Part shown: positions 1 to 7,628 of the stretch, piece after piece
Layout of the letters: the number at the start of each line of letters is the position of its first letter
How positions within the stretch are numbered: position 1 is the first letter of the stretch
DNA from: a bacterium UBA2214
GTDB lineage: Bacteria > Zhuqueibacterota > Zhuqueibacteria > Residuimicrobiales > Residuimicrobiaceae
Direction: 5' to 3'
Length of the DNA stretch: 25,959 nucleotides
NCBI GenBank assembly: GCA_002327255.1
Contig: DCUM01000232.1
Coordinates: forward strand, 1-25,959
The notes under the pieces: generated by a model
What the model saw: only the letters and a program-made list of their open reading frames with translations
The model's database searches: none
Told to the model about the DNA's origin: nothing
Position numbers and translations under genes: made by a program

Positions 1-1736
1 TGGATGCGGACAACATGCTCAAGCCCGCGCTCGCGCGCGGCGAGCTGCACTGCATAGGCGCGACTACGCTCGACGAATACCGCAAATACATCGAAAAAGA
101 CGCGGCCCTGGAGCGCCGCTTCCAGCCGGTTCTGGTCAATCCGCCGGCCGTCGAAGAGACCATCTCCATCCTGCGCGGACTCAAGGAAAAGTACGAAGTG
201 CACCATGGCGTGCGCATCCAGGACAGCGCCCTGGTCGCCGCGGCGACGCTCTCGGACCGCTATATCAGCGACCGCTTTCTCCCCGACAAAGCCATCGATC
301 TCGTCGATGAAGCGGCCTCCAAACTCCGTATCGAGATCGACAGCATGCCGGCTGAACTGGATGAGGTCGAGCGCAAATCCAAACAGCTGGAAATCGAAAA
401 ACAGGCCTTGAAGAAGGAATCGGACCCCGCTTCGAAAAAACGGCTGCAGGAAGTCGAAAAAGATCTGGCGGAACTGCAGGAAACACGCACCAGGCTGCGC
501 GCCCACTGGGAACTGGAAAAGAGCAGTATCGCCGAAATCCGCACGCTCAAGGAGCAAATCGAACAAGCCAAAAATGATACCGCAACCGCCGAGCGAGATG
601 GGGATCTCGGTCGCGCCGCGGAACTTAAATACGGCCATCTCGTCGCATTGAAGAAAAATCTCGAGGCTGCCAACCTCAAACTCATCGAATTGCAAAAAGA
701 CCTGCGCATGCTCAAAGAGGAAGTCGATTCCGATGACATCGCCGAGGTGGTATCCCAGTGGACCGGCATCCCGGTCAGCCGTATGCTCGAGAGCGAAAAA
801 GAAAAACTGTTGCAGATGGAATCACGGCTGCACGAGCGCGTCATCGGCCAGGATGAAGCGGTCACTGCCGTATCCGACGCCATCCGCCGCAGTCGCGCCG
901 GACTCCAGGATGAAAACCGTCCCATCGGTTCGTTCATCTTCCTCGGCTCCACCGGCGTCGGCAAGACCGAACTGGCCCGCGCTTTGGCGGAATTCCTCTT
1001 TGATGACGAACGCGCCATGGTGCGCATCGACATGTCCGAGTACGGCGAACGCCATACCGTATCGCGATTGATCGGCGCGCCCCCGGGATACGTCGGCTAC
1101 GATGAAGGCGGCCAGCTCACCGAAGCCGTGCGCCGCAAGCCCTATGCCGTCGTGCTCCTCGATGAAATCGAGAAAGCACACGCTGAAGTTTTCAATGTCT
1201 TGCTCCAGGTTCTCGACGAAGGCCGCCTCACCGACAATCAGGGGCGCACGGTCAACTTTAAAAACACCATCATCATCATGACGTCCAATCTCGGCGCACC
1301 CTATATCATGGAGCGCTCTCAGGAGATCACCGATGAGAATCGCGAAGCCATCCATGAAGAGATCAAGGCGCATGTGCGCGATTTGCTCAAGAGCCAGTTG
1401 CGCCCCGAATTTTTCAACCGTATCGACGACATGGTCGTCTTTCACGCCCTGCGCCGCGAAGACATCCGCCATATCGTCAAGCTGCAGATGCGCTATCTGC
1501 AAAAGCTGCTGCAGCGTCAGGAATTGGCCCTGGAACTGACACCCGAGGCCGAATCGTACCTGGCGGAGCATGGCTACGACCCGGCCCTCGGCGCCAGGCC
1601 CCTGAAGCGCTTGATCCAGAAAGAACTGGTCAATGCACTTTCGATGCGTCTGCTCCAGGGAGATTTCCTCGCGGGCCAGACCATCGCCGTGACGGTGCGG
1701 GACAATTCTCTTGATTTTAAGCAAAAAAGTGCCTAA
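1..1736 (+). CDS. clpB: ATP-dependent disaggregase ClpB, C-terminal part (5' end outside window)
   Basis: This is a Hsp100 AAA+ disaggregase, a hexameric cytosolic machine that threads aggregated proteins with DnaK help. The reading frame is open from base 3, so the gene starts upstream. About 577 residues are visible of a family that usually has about 860. Missing are the N-domain and most of the first ATPase domain. What remains starts at the NMLKPALARGELHCIGATT segment with the RRFQPV region of the first ATPase. A Glu/Lys/Arg-rich coiled-coil middle domain follows (roughly bases 350-720), typical of ClpB and absent from ClpA. The second ATPase has Walker A GSTGVGKT (945-968), Walker B VVLLDE (1149-1166), the RPEFFNRID segment and the sensor-2 GARPLKR near the C-terminus. 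The stop is TAA at 1734. Stress control cannot be judged because the promoter is outside the window. No clear terminator follows. Confidence 0.97.
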   Translation, partial: DADNMLKPALARGELHCIGATTLDEYRKYIEKDAALERRFQPVLVNPPAVEETISILRGLKEKYEVHHGVRIQDSALVAAATLSDRYISDRFLPDKAIDLVDEAASKLRIEIDSMPAELDEVERKSKQLEIEKQALKKESDPASKKRLQEVEKDLAELQETRTRLRAHWELEKSSIAEIRTLKEQIEQAKNDTATAERDGDLGRAAELKYGHLVALKKNLEAANLKLIELQKDLRMLKEEVDSDDIAEVVSQWTGIPVSRMLESEKEKLLQMESRLHERVIGQDEAVTAVSDAIRRSRAGLQDENRPIGSFIFLGSTGVGKTELARALAEFLFDDERAMVRIDMSEYGERHTVSRLIGAPPGYVGYDEGGQLTEAVRRKPYAVVLLDEIEKAHAEVFNVLLQVLDEGRLTDNQGRTVNFKNTIIIMTSNLGAPYIMERSQEITDENREAIHEEIKAHVRDLLKSQLRPEFFNRIDDMVVFHALRREDIRHIVKLQMRYLQKLLQRQELALELTPEAESYLAEHGYDPALGARPLKRLIQKELVNALSMRLLQGDFLAGQTIAVTVRDNSLDFKQKSA

Positions 1737-1819
1737 GTTTAAAAATTCGGGAACTTTTTATCTGAGCCCCACGTTGAAAAAGCATCTGTTTGAATGGGAA
1801 GATTATCGGAGGACGTTTT

Positions 1820-2332
1820 ATGAAGCGATGGATCGGATGGATTTTATCTTTACTCCTCATGACCCTGATCGTGGGCTGCGGCGAAAAGCTGACAGAAGAA
1901 CAGTTGCGCGCCAATGCCCAGGACTTTGAGAACCGCGAGCAGTGGCAGGAAGCTGCCAACATGTATGAGCGGCTGGTCAAAGCCTACCCCAAAACCGCAC
2001 GGGCCGATGAAACTTTGTACCGGCTCGGTGTGCTCTATGCCAACAACATCAAAAATTTCCAAAAATCAGTCGATGCCTACAAGCAGCTGATCAAAAAATA
2101 TCCCAAGAGCAATCTGGTTATTCAATCCAGTTTTATGATCGGTTATCGCTACGCCAATGATATCAAAGACTTGAAAAATGCCAAAAAATATTACGAGGCC
2201 TTTCTTGCCAAGTGGCCAAACCACGAATTGGCGCCTTCGGTCACCTGGGAATTGAACAACCTGGGCAAGGATATCAGCGAACTCGATTTACAATTGGGAA
2301 CCCCTTCCCAGGATGAGACCGTCTCCCAATAG
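1820..2332 (+). CDS. TPR-containing lipoprotein (BamD/YfiO-like tetratricopeptide)
   Basis: A 170-residue lipoprotein. The N-terminus is a short basic stretch, a hydrophobic core and the lipobox IVGC, with lipidation at Cys20. The rest is alpha-helical with TPR-like repeats: AANMYERLVKAYP, SVDAYKQLIKKYP and AKKYYEAFLAKWP are three consecutive versions of one motif, each with the aromatic/Pro ending seen in BamD-like and Tol-Pal YbgF-like TPRs. It should sit in the periplasm attached to a membrane and bind partner proteins. The start was set at 1820 rather than an upstream in-frame ATG at 1790, because GGAGG at 1808 is well spaced to it and the signal sequence then begins cleanly with MKRW. 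It heads the first Bat/MoxR-type module. True BamD is longer and has five TPRs, so this is a relative rather than BamD itself. Confidence 0.85.
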   Translation: MKRWIGWILSLLLMTLIVGCGEKLTEEQLRANAQDFENREQWQEAANMYERLVKAYPKTARADETLYRLGVLYANNIKNFQKSVDAYKQLIKKYPKSNLVIQSSFMIGYRYANDIKDLKNAKKYYEAFLAKWPNHELAPSVTWELNNLGKDISELDLQLGTPSQDETVSQ

Positions 2333-2445
2333 GTGAAATTTATCTTTACGAATACTTGAATCACCAAGTCATTCATAGCCGATCGATGGGCGTTTCATTT
2401 ACACCAAAGCCTCTTTATCGGCTTTTTGATGCATGGAGATTAACC

Positions 2446-3384
2446 ATGACCCTGTTTTATCGCCTGGTTTCCGTTCTTCTGTGCTTGGCGAGTGTGATCC
2501 GGGCCCAAAGTGCGGCACCCGATCCGTCCACCGATGCAGAGGGCATTCGCATCTCCGCCCTGATCGAACCCCGCGAGGTGCCTCTGAACCGCACCGCCCA
2601 TCTGACCGTGCGCCTGGAGTGGGCCGGGGACCTGGATCGCTATGAAGTGCAGCGCTTCGATAGTCCGTTGATGGAAAATTTCAACATTCTCAGCACCTCG
2701 AGCGCCAACCGCGTCCGGGTGGTGGAAGGACGTCCCTTCGCTGTTCAGGAATTCAATTTTACACTCAAGCCGGAAGTGCTCGGCATGGCCTATGTCGACG
2801 GCATGGCCGTGCGTTACAGCGATGCCGTCACCGGAAAAGAGTACCGCCTCTTCGCCAACCGCCTCGAGGCCAAGGTGATCGATCCGCTCCCGGAACCCGG
2901 TTCCTATGCCTGGATGCTTTGGATAATCGGTTTTCTCATCGCAGGCGGTGTTGCCGCCTATCTGCTCAGGCAGCAACACCGGAAAAAAGAGGCCGCCCGG
3001 AAAGCGGAAGAAGCGCGCCGCGCCACGGTGCAGACCATCGAACAACGCTTCCATGCCCAACTCAGGGAGTCCATCGATTTGCACACCGTCGATCTCGACG
3101 TACGCGCAGCTTTCGAACGGCTTTCCCGGCTGGTACGGCTCTATCTGGCGGAAAAATTTTTCCAGGGCCAGATGGGACAGACCACTTCTGAACTGATCAC
3201 CGCTCTGAAGAGCCACAATGCCGGCGACCGCCTGGCGGCGGATGCCGGGGAAATTTTGAGTACCGCTGACGTGGCTAAATTTTCCGGCGCCGCAGCGAGC
3301 CGCGACAAGCTGGAGCGTATGTACACACTGTTTGAATCATGGCTGAGCGCCAACCCTGCGAGCACGCAAGAGATGCTATTGTAA
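2446..3384 (+). CDS. BatD-like single-pass membrane protein (paralogue 1)
   Basis: A 312-residue protein with a signal peptide (about residues 1-22, ending IRA-Q). A beta-rich periplasmic domain follows whose opening resembles BatD repeats (ALIEPREVPLNRTAHLTVRLEW). One transmembrane helix lies at about residues 154-175 (YAWMLWIIGFLIAGG). A basic, helical cytosolic domain contains TADVAKF near residue 275. That C-terminal motif recurs in the 6638-7627 product (VCDLAKF) and in BatD (VCDFQRF), so all three probably share a cytosolic domain. The start at 2446 was chosen for GGAGA at 2435-2439 and the clean signal peptide; an in-frame ATG at 2356 would add 30 residues without a signal-like start. 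It lies between the TPR lipoprotein and MoxR, 39 bases ahead of the latter. It probably links a periplasmic contact to the MoxR/DUF58 partners. The exact role is unknown. Confidence 0.75.
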   Translation: MTLFYRLVSVLLCLASVIRAQSAAPDPSTDAEGIRISALIEPREVPLNRTAHLTVRLEWAGDLDRYEVQRFDSPLMENFNILSTSSANRVRVVEGRPFAVQEFNFTLKPEVLGMAYVDGMAVRYSDAVTGKEYRLFANRLEAKVIDPLPEPGSYAWMLWIIGFLIAGGVAAYLLRQQHRKKEAARKAEEARRATVQTIEQRFHAQLRESIDLHTVDLDVRAAFERLSRLVRLYLAEKFFQGQMGQTTSELITALKSHNAGDRLAADAGEILSTADVAKFSGAAASRDKLERMYTLFESWLSANPASTQEMLL

Positions 3385-3423
3385 CTTTTCAGCGAATCAC
3401 TGTTTCGTCTTAATGGAGGTACC

Positions 3424-4413
3424 ATGAATATCGATATTCAGGCCATTCAGGCCAAAATCGAACGTGAGAGCGCATTCATCGAAAAACTCACCACGGAGAT
3501 CGGCAGCGTCATCGTCGGCCAAAAATATATGGTGGAGCGACTGCTCATCGGCCTGCTCGCCGACGGCCACATCCTGCTCGAAGGCGTGCCGGGGCTGGCC
3601 AAGACCATGACCGTGAAAACGCTGTCAGCTGCCATCAAGACACAATTCCAGCGCATCCAGTTCACCCCCGATCTTTTGCCGGCCGACATCGTCGGTACCA
3701 TGATCTACGATCAGAAGAGCGGCGGCTTCAGCGCCAAAAAAGGACCCATTTTTTCCAACCTGATTCTCGCCGATGAAATCAACCGTTCCCCGGCCAAAGT
3801 GCAGTCGGCTCTGCTCGAAGCCATGCAGGAACGCCAGGTCACCATCGGCGACACCACCTTTGTTCTGCCGACCCCCTTTCTGGTACTGGCCACCCAGAAC
3901 CCCATCGAGCAGGAGGGCACCTACCCCCTTCCGGAAGCTCAAGTCGACCGTTTCATGCTCAAACTCTCCATCGCTTATCCCGATCGCGAAGAGGAACTGG
4001 AAATCATGCGCCGCATGACCCGCAGCGATCTGCCAACCGCCAGGGCGGTGGTGACGCCGCAGGATATCATCAAGGCGCGTGCCGCGGTTCATGAAGTCTA
4101 TATCGATCCCAAAATTGAAAATTATATCGTCGACATAGTCTTCGCGACCCGCAAACCCAAAGAATACGGACTCGAAGAACTGGCCGACCTGATCGCCTAC
4201 GGCGCATCACCGCGCGCATCGATCTATCTCAGCATGGCCTCGAAAGCGCACGCCTTTCTGCGCCGCCGCGGTTACGTGACGCCCGAAGATATCCGTTCCA
4301 TCGCCATGGACGTCCTGCGCCACCGCGTCATCGTCACCTATGAAGCGGAAGCCGAAGAGATCAGCGCCGAAGATATCGTGCGCAAAATCATCAACAAGGT
4401 CGAAGTGCCCTGA
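3424..4413 (+). CDS. MoxR-family AAA+ ATPase
   Basis: A 329-residue, full-length cytosolic AAA+ ATPase of the MoxR/RavA group, chaperone-like enzymes usually encoded beside vWA proteins. Visible motifs are Walker A GVPGLAKT (residues 54-61), the segment FTPDLLPADIVG, the GPIF segment, Walker B LILADE (113-118) followed by INRSPAKVQSALLEAMQE, and sensor 1 LATQNPIEQEGTYPLPEAQ. A helical lid ends the protein. The start is firm: GGAGGT ends four bases before ATG 3424. Gene order (BatD-like, moxR, DUF58) is the usual MoxR-proper arrangement. In that family, ATP hydrolysis is thought to load metal or cofactors or to remodel the vWA partner; this is family knowledge rather than something visible here. 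Confidence 0.95.
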   Translation: MNIDIQAIQAKIERESAFIEKLTTEIGSVIVGQKYMVERLLIGLLADGHILLEGVPGLAKTMTVKTLSAAIKTQFQRIQFTPDLLPADIVGTMIYDQKSGGFSAKKGPIFSNLILADEINRSPAKVQSALLEAMQERQVTIGDTTFVLPTPFLVLATQNPIEQEGTYPLPEAQVDRFMLKLSIAYPDREEELEIMRRMTRSDLPTARAVVTPQDIIKARAAVHEVYIDPKIENYIVDIVFATRKPKEYGLEELADLIAYGASPRASIYLSMASKAHAFLRRRGYVTPEDIRSIAMDVLRHRVIVTYEAEAEEISAEDIVRKIINKVEVP

Positions 4414-4454
4414 TGTCTGAAAATTTTTAGCCCTCTGTTGTGCCGCGTCCCTTA

Positions 4455-4484
4455 TTGCGGCTCAACCACGGATGGGCCTATACT
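4455..4484 (+). promoter_or_regulatory. candidate sigma-70-type promoter of the DUF58 gene
   Basis: TTGCGG (4455-4460) and TATACT (4479-4484) are separated by 18 bases. The -10 matches the consensus at five of six positions and the -35 only at three. Transcription would start near 4490, giving a leader of about 20 bases. A 5-bp inverted repeat GCCGC/GCGGC (4442-4446 and 4457-4461) overlaps the -35. Read-through from moxR is the alternative. Confidence 0.35.
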
Positions 4485-4509
4485 CATGTTCAGCTAAAAT
4501 TGTTCAGAG

Positions 4510-5388
4510 ATGATCCCAAAAGAGATATTAAAAAAAGTAAAGCGCATCGAAATCCAGACGCGCGGTTTGGTGAACGACGTCTTTTCCGGTGAATACCATT
4601 CGGTCTTTAAAGGACGCGGCATGGAGTTTTCCGAAGTCCGTGAGTACACGGTTGGCGACGATGTGCGCACCATCGACTGGAACGTCACCGCGCGCATGGG
4701 GCATCCGTTTGTCAAGATATTCGAGGAAGAGCGCGAACTGACCGTGATGCTGGTGGTCGATGTGAGTTCCTCGGGCGCGTTTGGCACGGTGGCGCAGATG
4801 AAGGGCGAGATCGCCGCCGAAATCTGTGCCCTGCTGGCCTTTTCAGCCATTAAAAATAATGACAAAGTGGGCCTGATCATTTTTTCCGAAGAGGTCGAGA
4901 AATTCGTCGCGCCGAAAAAAGGCAAGTCGCATGTGCTGCGCGTCATCCGCGAGGTGTTGTATCATCAGCCGCGCGGCAGCAGGACCGACATCGGCCAGGC
5001 GCTGGAATACCTCAGCAAGGTGACGCGGCGCCGCAGTGTCGTCTTTTTGATATCCGATTTTCTCTCCACCGGGTATGAAAGGGCGCTGCAGATTGCCAAC
5101 AAACGCCACGATATCGTTGCCATATCGCTTTCCGATCCGCGTGAATTTGAATTGCCCGGTGCCGGATTCATTGAACTGGAGGATGCCGAAACCCATGAAT
5201 CGTTTCTGGTGGATACCAACGATTCCGGCATCCGTCGCGCTTTCAGCAAGCGCGCGCACCAGGGCAAGGAGGCGCGTGAAAAATTGTTGCGTTCGATGAA
5301 CGTGGACTATATCCATATCGACACCGCCCGTTCATACATCGAACCGCTGATCCGCTTTTTCCGCATGCGCGCCAAACGCTTCCGCTAA
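4510..5388 (+). CDS. DUF58 / vWA-like domain protein
   Basis: A 292-residue protein, complete for the short soluble form of DUF58. Family hallmarks are GRGMEFSEVREYTVGDDVRTIDWNV written across residues 37-60 and the following TARMGHPFVKIFEEERELTV. The vWA-like half carries a full metal-ion-dependent adhesion site: Asp84-x-Ser86-x-Ser88, Thr159 in the GSRTDIGQ loop, and Asp183 in LISDF. No transmembrane helices are present, unlike longer DUF58 proteins. It should be cytosolic and work with the MoxR ATPase encoded 96 bases upstream. The in-frame codon at 4495 is a stop, so ATG 4510 is the first ATG available, yet no Shine-Dalgarno sequence precedes it. This is unusual beside its neighbours. Confidence 0.92.
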   Translation: MIPKEILKKVKRIEIQTRGLVNDVFSGEYHSVFKGRGMEFSEVREYTVGDDVRTIDWNVTARMGHPFVKIFEEERELTVMLVVDVSSSGAFGTVAQMKGEIAAEICALLAFSAIKNNDKVGLIIFSEEVEKFVAPKKGKSHVLRVIREVLYHQPRGSRTDIGQALEYLSKVTRRRSVVFLISDFLSTGYERALQIANKRHDIVAISLSDPREFELPGAGFIELEDAETHESFLVDTNDSGIRRAFSKRAHQGKEAREKLLRSMNVDYIHIDTARSYIEPLIRFFRMRAKRFR

Positions 5389-5698
5389 TAGGCGCACTGA
5401 GGCGACAGGGAAGGCACCATAAAACGAACGCCTTCATGCAACAACGATCGGCCCGGAAAACCTTTCTCTGCGCCCCGGCGCCTCAGCGGGATAAAATCGC
5501 GCAGAGCCGCGGAGACCCAGAGACGGCATGAAAATGCCCTGACGGGTCATCGCCGCACAGAAAAAGGCTGTCCATTTTTTCTTTGCGTCTTGGCATGAGT
5601 TCAAGTTTTTTGATTCTCGCGCAGAGCCGCGGAAACCCAGAAACGGCATTTTTTATTCAAATCCCAAACCATTGTATCGGGAAACAGGGAACAAGCCT
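5389..5698. other. 310-base intergenic region with repeats
   Basis: No coding potential was seen. It separates the DUF58 gene from the second lipoprotein gene. Its main content is the repeat block listed separately (5466-5649), plus a small hairpin GGCAT-GAAA-ATGCC (5525-5538) with a GNRA-type loop. AGGGA at about 5686-5690 serves as ribosome binding site for ATG 5699. No convincing promoter or terminator could be recognised, although a promoter for the long bat unit would be expected here. Confidence 0.6.
5466..5649. repeat. tandem pair of inverted-repeat units (GCGCAGAG family)
   Basis: A 33-base sequence at 5497-5529 recurs at 5617-5649 with two G-to-A differences, exactly 120 bases apart; both copies contain GCGCAGAGCCGCGG. 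Each is preceded by an arm of opposite sense: CTCTGCGC at 5466-5473, which pairs perfectly with GCGCAGAG at 5499-5506, and the diverged CTTTGCGTCTTGG at 5581. The type resembles the 'CGCAGAG' dispersed intergenic repeats seen in many large bacterial genomes. It is not a CRISPR: there are only two units and they contain inverted arms. Confidence 0.8.
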
Positions 5699-6622
5699 AT
5701 GTTAAAAAAACTCCTCTTTCTTCTGTTTTCAATCCTGATATTCGGCTGCGGCGGCAACAAGCCCTCCGCCGCCGACGGCGAAAAACTGCGCGAATACGCC
5801 GGCGACCTCGTCAACCGTTCGCTCTACAAACAGGCCGTCGCCGCCTATGAAAGCTACCTGCGCGATTTCCGCCCCGATGACCGCGAAACCGCCAATCTCT
5901 ATTACACGGTCGCCAACCTCTATTTCGACCGCCTGCGCAACTATGAAGAGGCCCTGGCGTATTATCTGAAAATCAAACACTTCTATCCCGGGCACACGCT
6001 GATTCCGGAAGTGAATAAAAAAATCATCGCCTGCCTGGAACGGCTCGACCGCGGCGCGGATGCCCGTCAGGCCCTCGAGGAGACGGTGCACCTCGATCCC
6101 ACCCGGGTCGCCAAAAAACGCCCGGGCGCGGTGGTGGCGCGCATCGGTACGCGCGAGGTCACCCAGGGCGATCTCAATTTCGAGATCGATCAGTTGCCCC
6201 CCAGCGTGCGCGATCAATTCCGCGATCATGACAAAAAAGTCGCCTTCCTGCAGGAGTACGTAGCCACCGAACTGCTCTACGACACCGCCAAACGCGCCGG
6301 TCTCGATAACGATCCGCAGGTCGTCGAAGGCGCGTTTCAGTCCAAAAAAATGCTCATGGTGCGGCGCCTCCTCCAGGACAAAATCGCCGATCGCATCAAC
6401 ATCAACGAAGGGGACGTCGATCTCTACTATCAGGCGCACAAGGACGATTACGCCGAAAAGGATGACAAGGGCAAAGTCAAACATCACAGACCGCTCAACG
6501 AAGTGCGCCAGCAGGTCACCCAGGACCTCTACCGCCAGAAATATCAGCAGGCTTTTCAGGAATTGATCTCGCGAACCATGCTCAGCGAAAATGTGCAGTT
6601 TTATAACGATCAGGTGCAATGA
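5699..6622 (+). CDS. lipoprotein with TPR region and SurA-like chaperone domain, no PPIase core
   Basis: A 307-residue lipoprotein with lipobox IFGC (Cys17). Residues about 20-125 are TPR-like helices (YKQAVAAYESYLRDF, YEEALAYYLKIKHFYP). From residue 145 the sequence is SurA/PpiC-like: VVARIGTREVTQGDLNFEIDQ, then YVATELLYDTAKRAGLDNDP, INEGDVDLYYQAHKDDY, and the closing LNEVRQQVTQDLYRQKYQQAF helix. In SurA-type proteins a parvulin domain of roughly 100 residues sits between the last two elements. Here only about 15 residues separate them, so isomerase activity is not expected and a holdase or adaptor role is likelier. The start at 5699 was chosen over an ATG 27 bases upstream because of AGGGA spacing and signal-peptide fit. 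It heads the batA-E unit, 15 bases before the next gene. Confidence 0.85.
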   Translation: MLKKLLFLLFSILIFGCGGNKPSAADGEKLREYAGDLVNRSLYKQAVAAYESYLRDFRPDDRETANLYYTVANLYFDRLRNYEEALAYYLKIKHFYPGHTLIPEVNKKIIACLERLDRGADARQALEETVHLDPTRVAKKRPGAVVARIGTREVTQGDLNFEIDQLPPSVRDQFRDHDKKVAFLQEYVATELLYDTAKRAGLDNDPQVVEGAFQSKKMLMVRRLLQDKIADRININEGDVDLYYQAHKDDYAEKDDKGKVKHHRPLNEVRQQVTQDLYRQKYQQAFQELISRTMLSENVQFYNDQVQ

Positions 6623-6637
6623 TTATTTGGACAGCGA

Positions 6638-7627
6638 ATGAATGTGCGGATGAATAAAATACTTTTTCTGGCCGCTTTGGGGACCATGATGCCGGGGCCG
6701 CTCTTTGCGCAGGAGGATATCGCCATCCTCTCCCGGGTCGATAAAGCGAAAATCCTCATCGGCGATGTGGTGCGTTACAGCCTGCGCGTCACCCATGGCG
6801 AACAGATCACGGTCGATATGCCTTCCCAGGGCGCCAACCTCGGCCAATTCGAATTGCGCAGCTATGAGGTGATCGAACCAAAGAAAGAAAAGGGCAAGAT
6901 CACCGTCGGTAGCGACTATCTGATCTCCACCTTCGATACGGGCGAGTATGAGATCCCCCCCCTGACGGTGCGTTACCGGCTGCCCGGCGACACAACGCTG
7001 CATCTTCTCAAAAGCGAGTCCATCAAGATACTGGTGCAAAGTTTGAATCCCAGCGAGGCGGGCGATATTCGCGATATCAAATCGCCCCTGACGCCGCCGC
7101 GCGACATCCGCTCCCTGATCCTCATCGGACTGGGCGTGATCGCGCTGATCGCGGCTGCCATCGGCGCCTGGTGGTATGTGCAGCGCCGACGCCAGGGCAA
7201 AAGCCTGCTGCCGGTGCGCCAGGAACCGACGCGCCCCGCCCACGAAATCGCCCTGCAAGAGCTGCAGCAGCTGCTGGCCGGTGACTGGCTGACGACGGGA
7301 CGCATCAAGGAGTACCACAGCGAATTGGCGGACATCCTGCGCCGCTATTGCAACGGCCGCTATTATATCGACGCCCTGGAAATGACCAGCCGTGAATTGC
7401 TGTCGGCCATGAAAAGACATGATATCGAAGAGGATCTGATCCGGCAAATGCAGGAAATTCTCCTGGTTTGCGATCTCGCCAAATTTGCCAAATATGTTCC
7501 CGCTGCGCAAGAAACGGAAAAAGTGTCGCTGTCGGCCATCGATTTCGTCGAAAATACCAAATTGATCCTGGAAGCGCCCGCTCCGGACGATGCCGGCGAC
7601 CCGGCGCCAGCAGAGGAGGAACGCTGA
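6638..7627 (+). CDS. BatD-like single-pass membrane protein (paralogue 2, DUF4381-like position)
   Basis: A 329-residue protein. A signal peptide ends near residue 24 (PLFA-Q). A beta-sandwich periplasmic part opens with a BatD-like phrase (SRVDKAKILIGDVVRYSLRV) and contains DTGEYEIPPLTVRY, typical of BatD-type domains. One membrane helix lies at about residues 159-181. The cytosolic helical domain carries VCDLAKF (Asp279) and ends in an acidic Pro/Ala tail. It occupies the place where Bat operons usually encode a DUF4381-like protein, directly before batA; its stop is one base before the batA start. Start ATG 6638 lacks a strong ribosome site; ATG 6650 (four codons later) is possible. It is probably a scaffold between the periplasm and the vWA proteins. 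Confidence 0.8.
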   Translation: MNVRMNKILFLAALGTMMPGPLFAQEDIAILSRVDKAKILIGDVVRYSLRVTHGEQITVDMPSQGANLGQFELRSYEVIEPKKEKGKITVGSDYLISTFDTGEYEIPPLTVRYRLPGDTTLHLLKSESIKILVQSLNPSEAGDIRDIKSPLTPPRDIRSLILIGLGVIALIAAAIGAWWYVQRRRQGKSLLPVRQEPTRPAHEIALQELQQLLAGDWLTTGRIKEYHSELADILRRYCNGRYYIDALEMTSRELLSAMKRHDIEEDLIRQMQEILLVCDLAKFAKYVPAAQETEKVSLSAIDFVENTKLILEAPAPDDAGDPAPAEEER

Positions 7628-7628
7628 G

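Noticed and set aside
260..1724. Long open frames on the minus strand opposite clpB (260-1033 and 822-1724)
   Set aside because: They mirror the codon pattern of clpB, encode low-complexity Ser/Arg or Asp/Gly-rich sequence with no recognised domain, and clpB itself is unmistakable.
5497..5649. Possible CRISPR remnant
   Set aside because: Only two repeat copies, with inverted arms inside the 'spacer', and no cas genes in the window.
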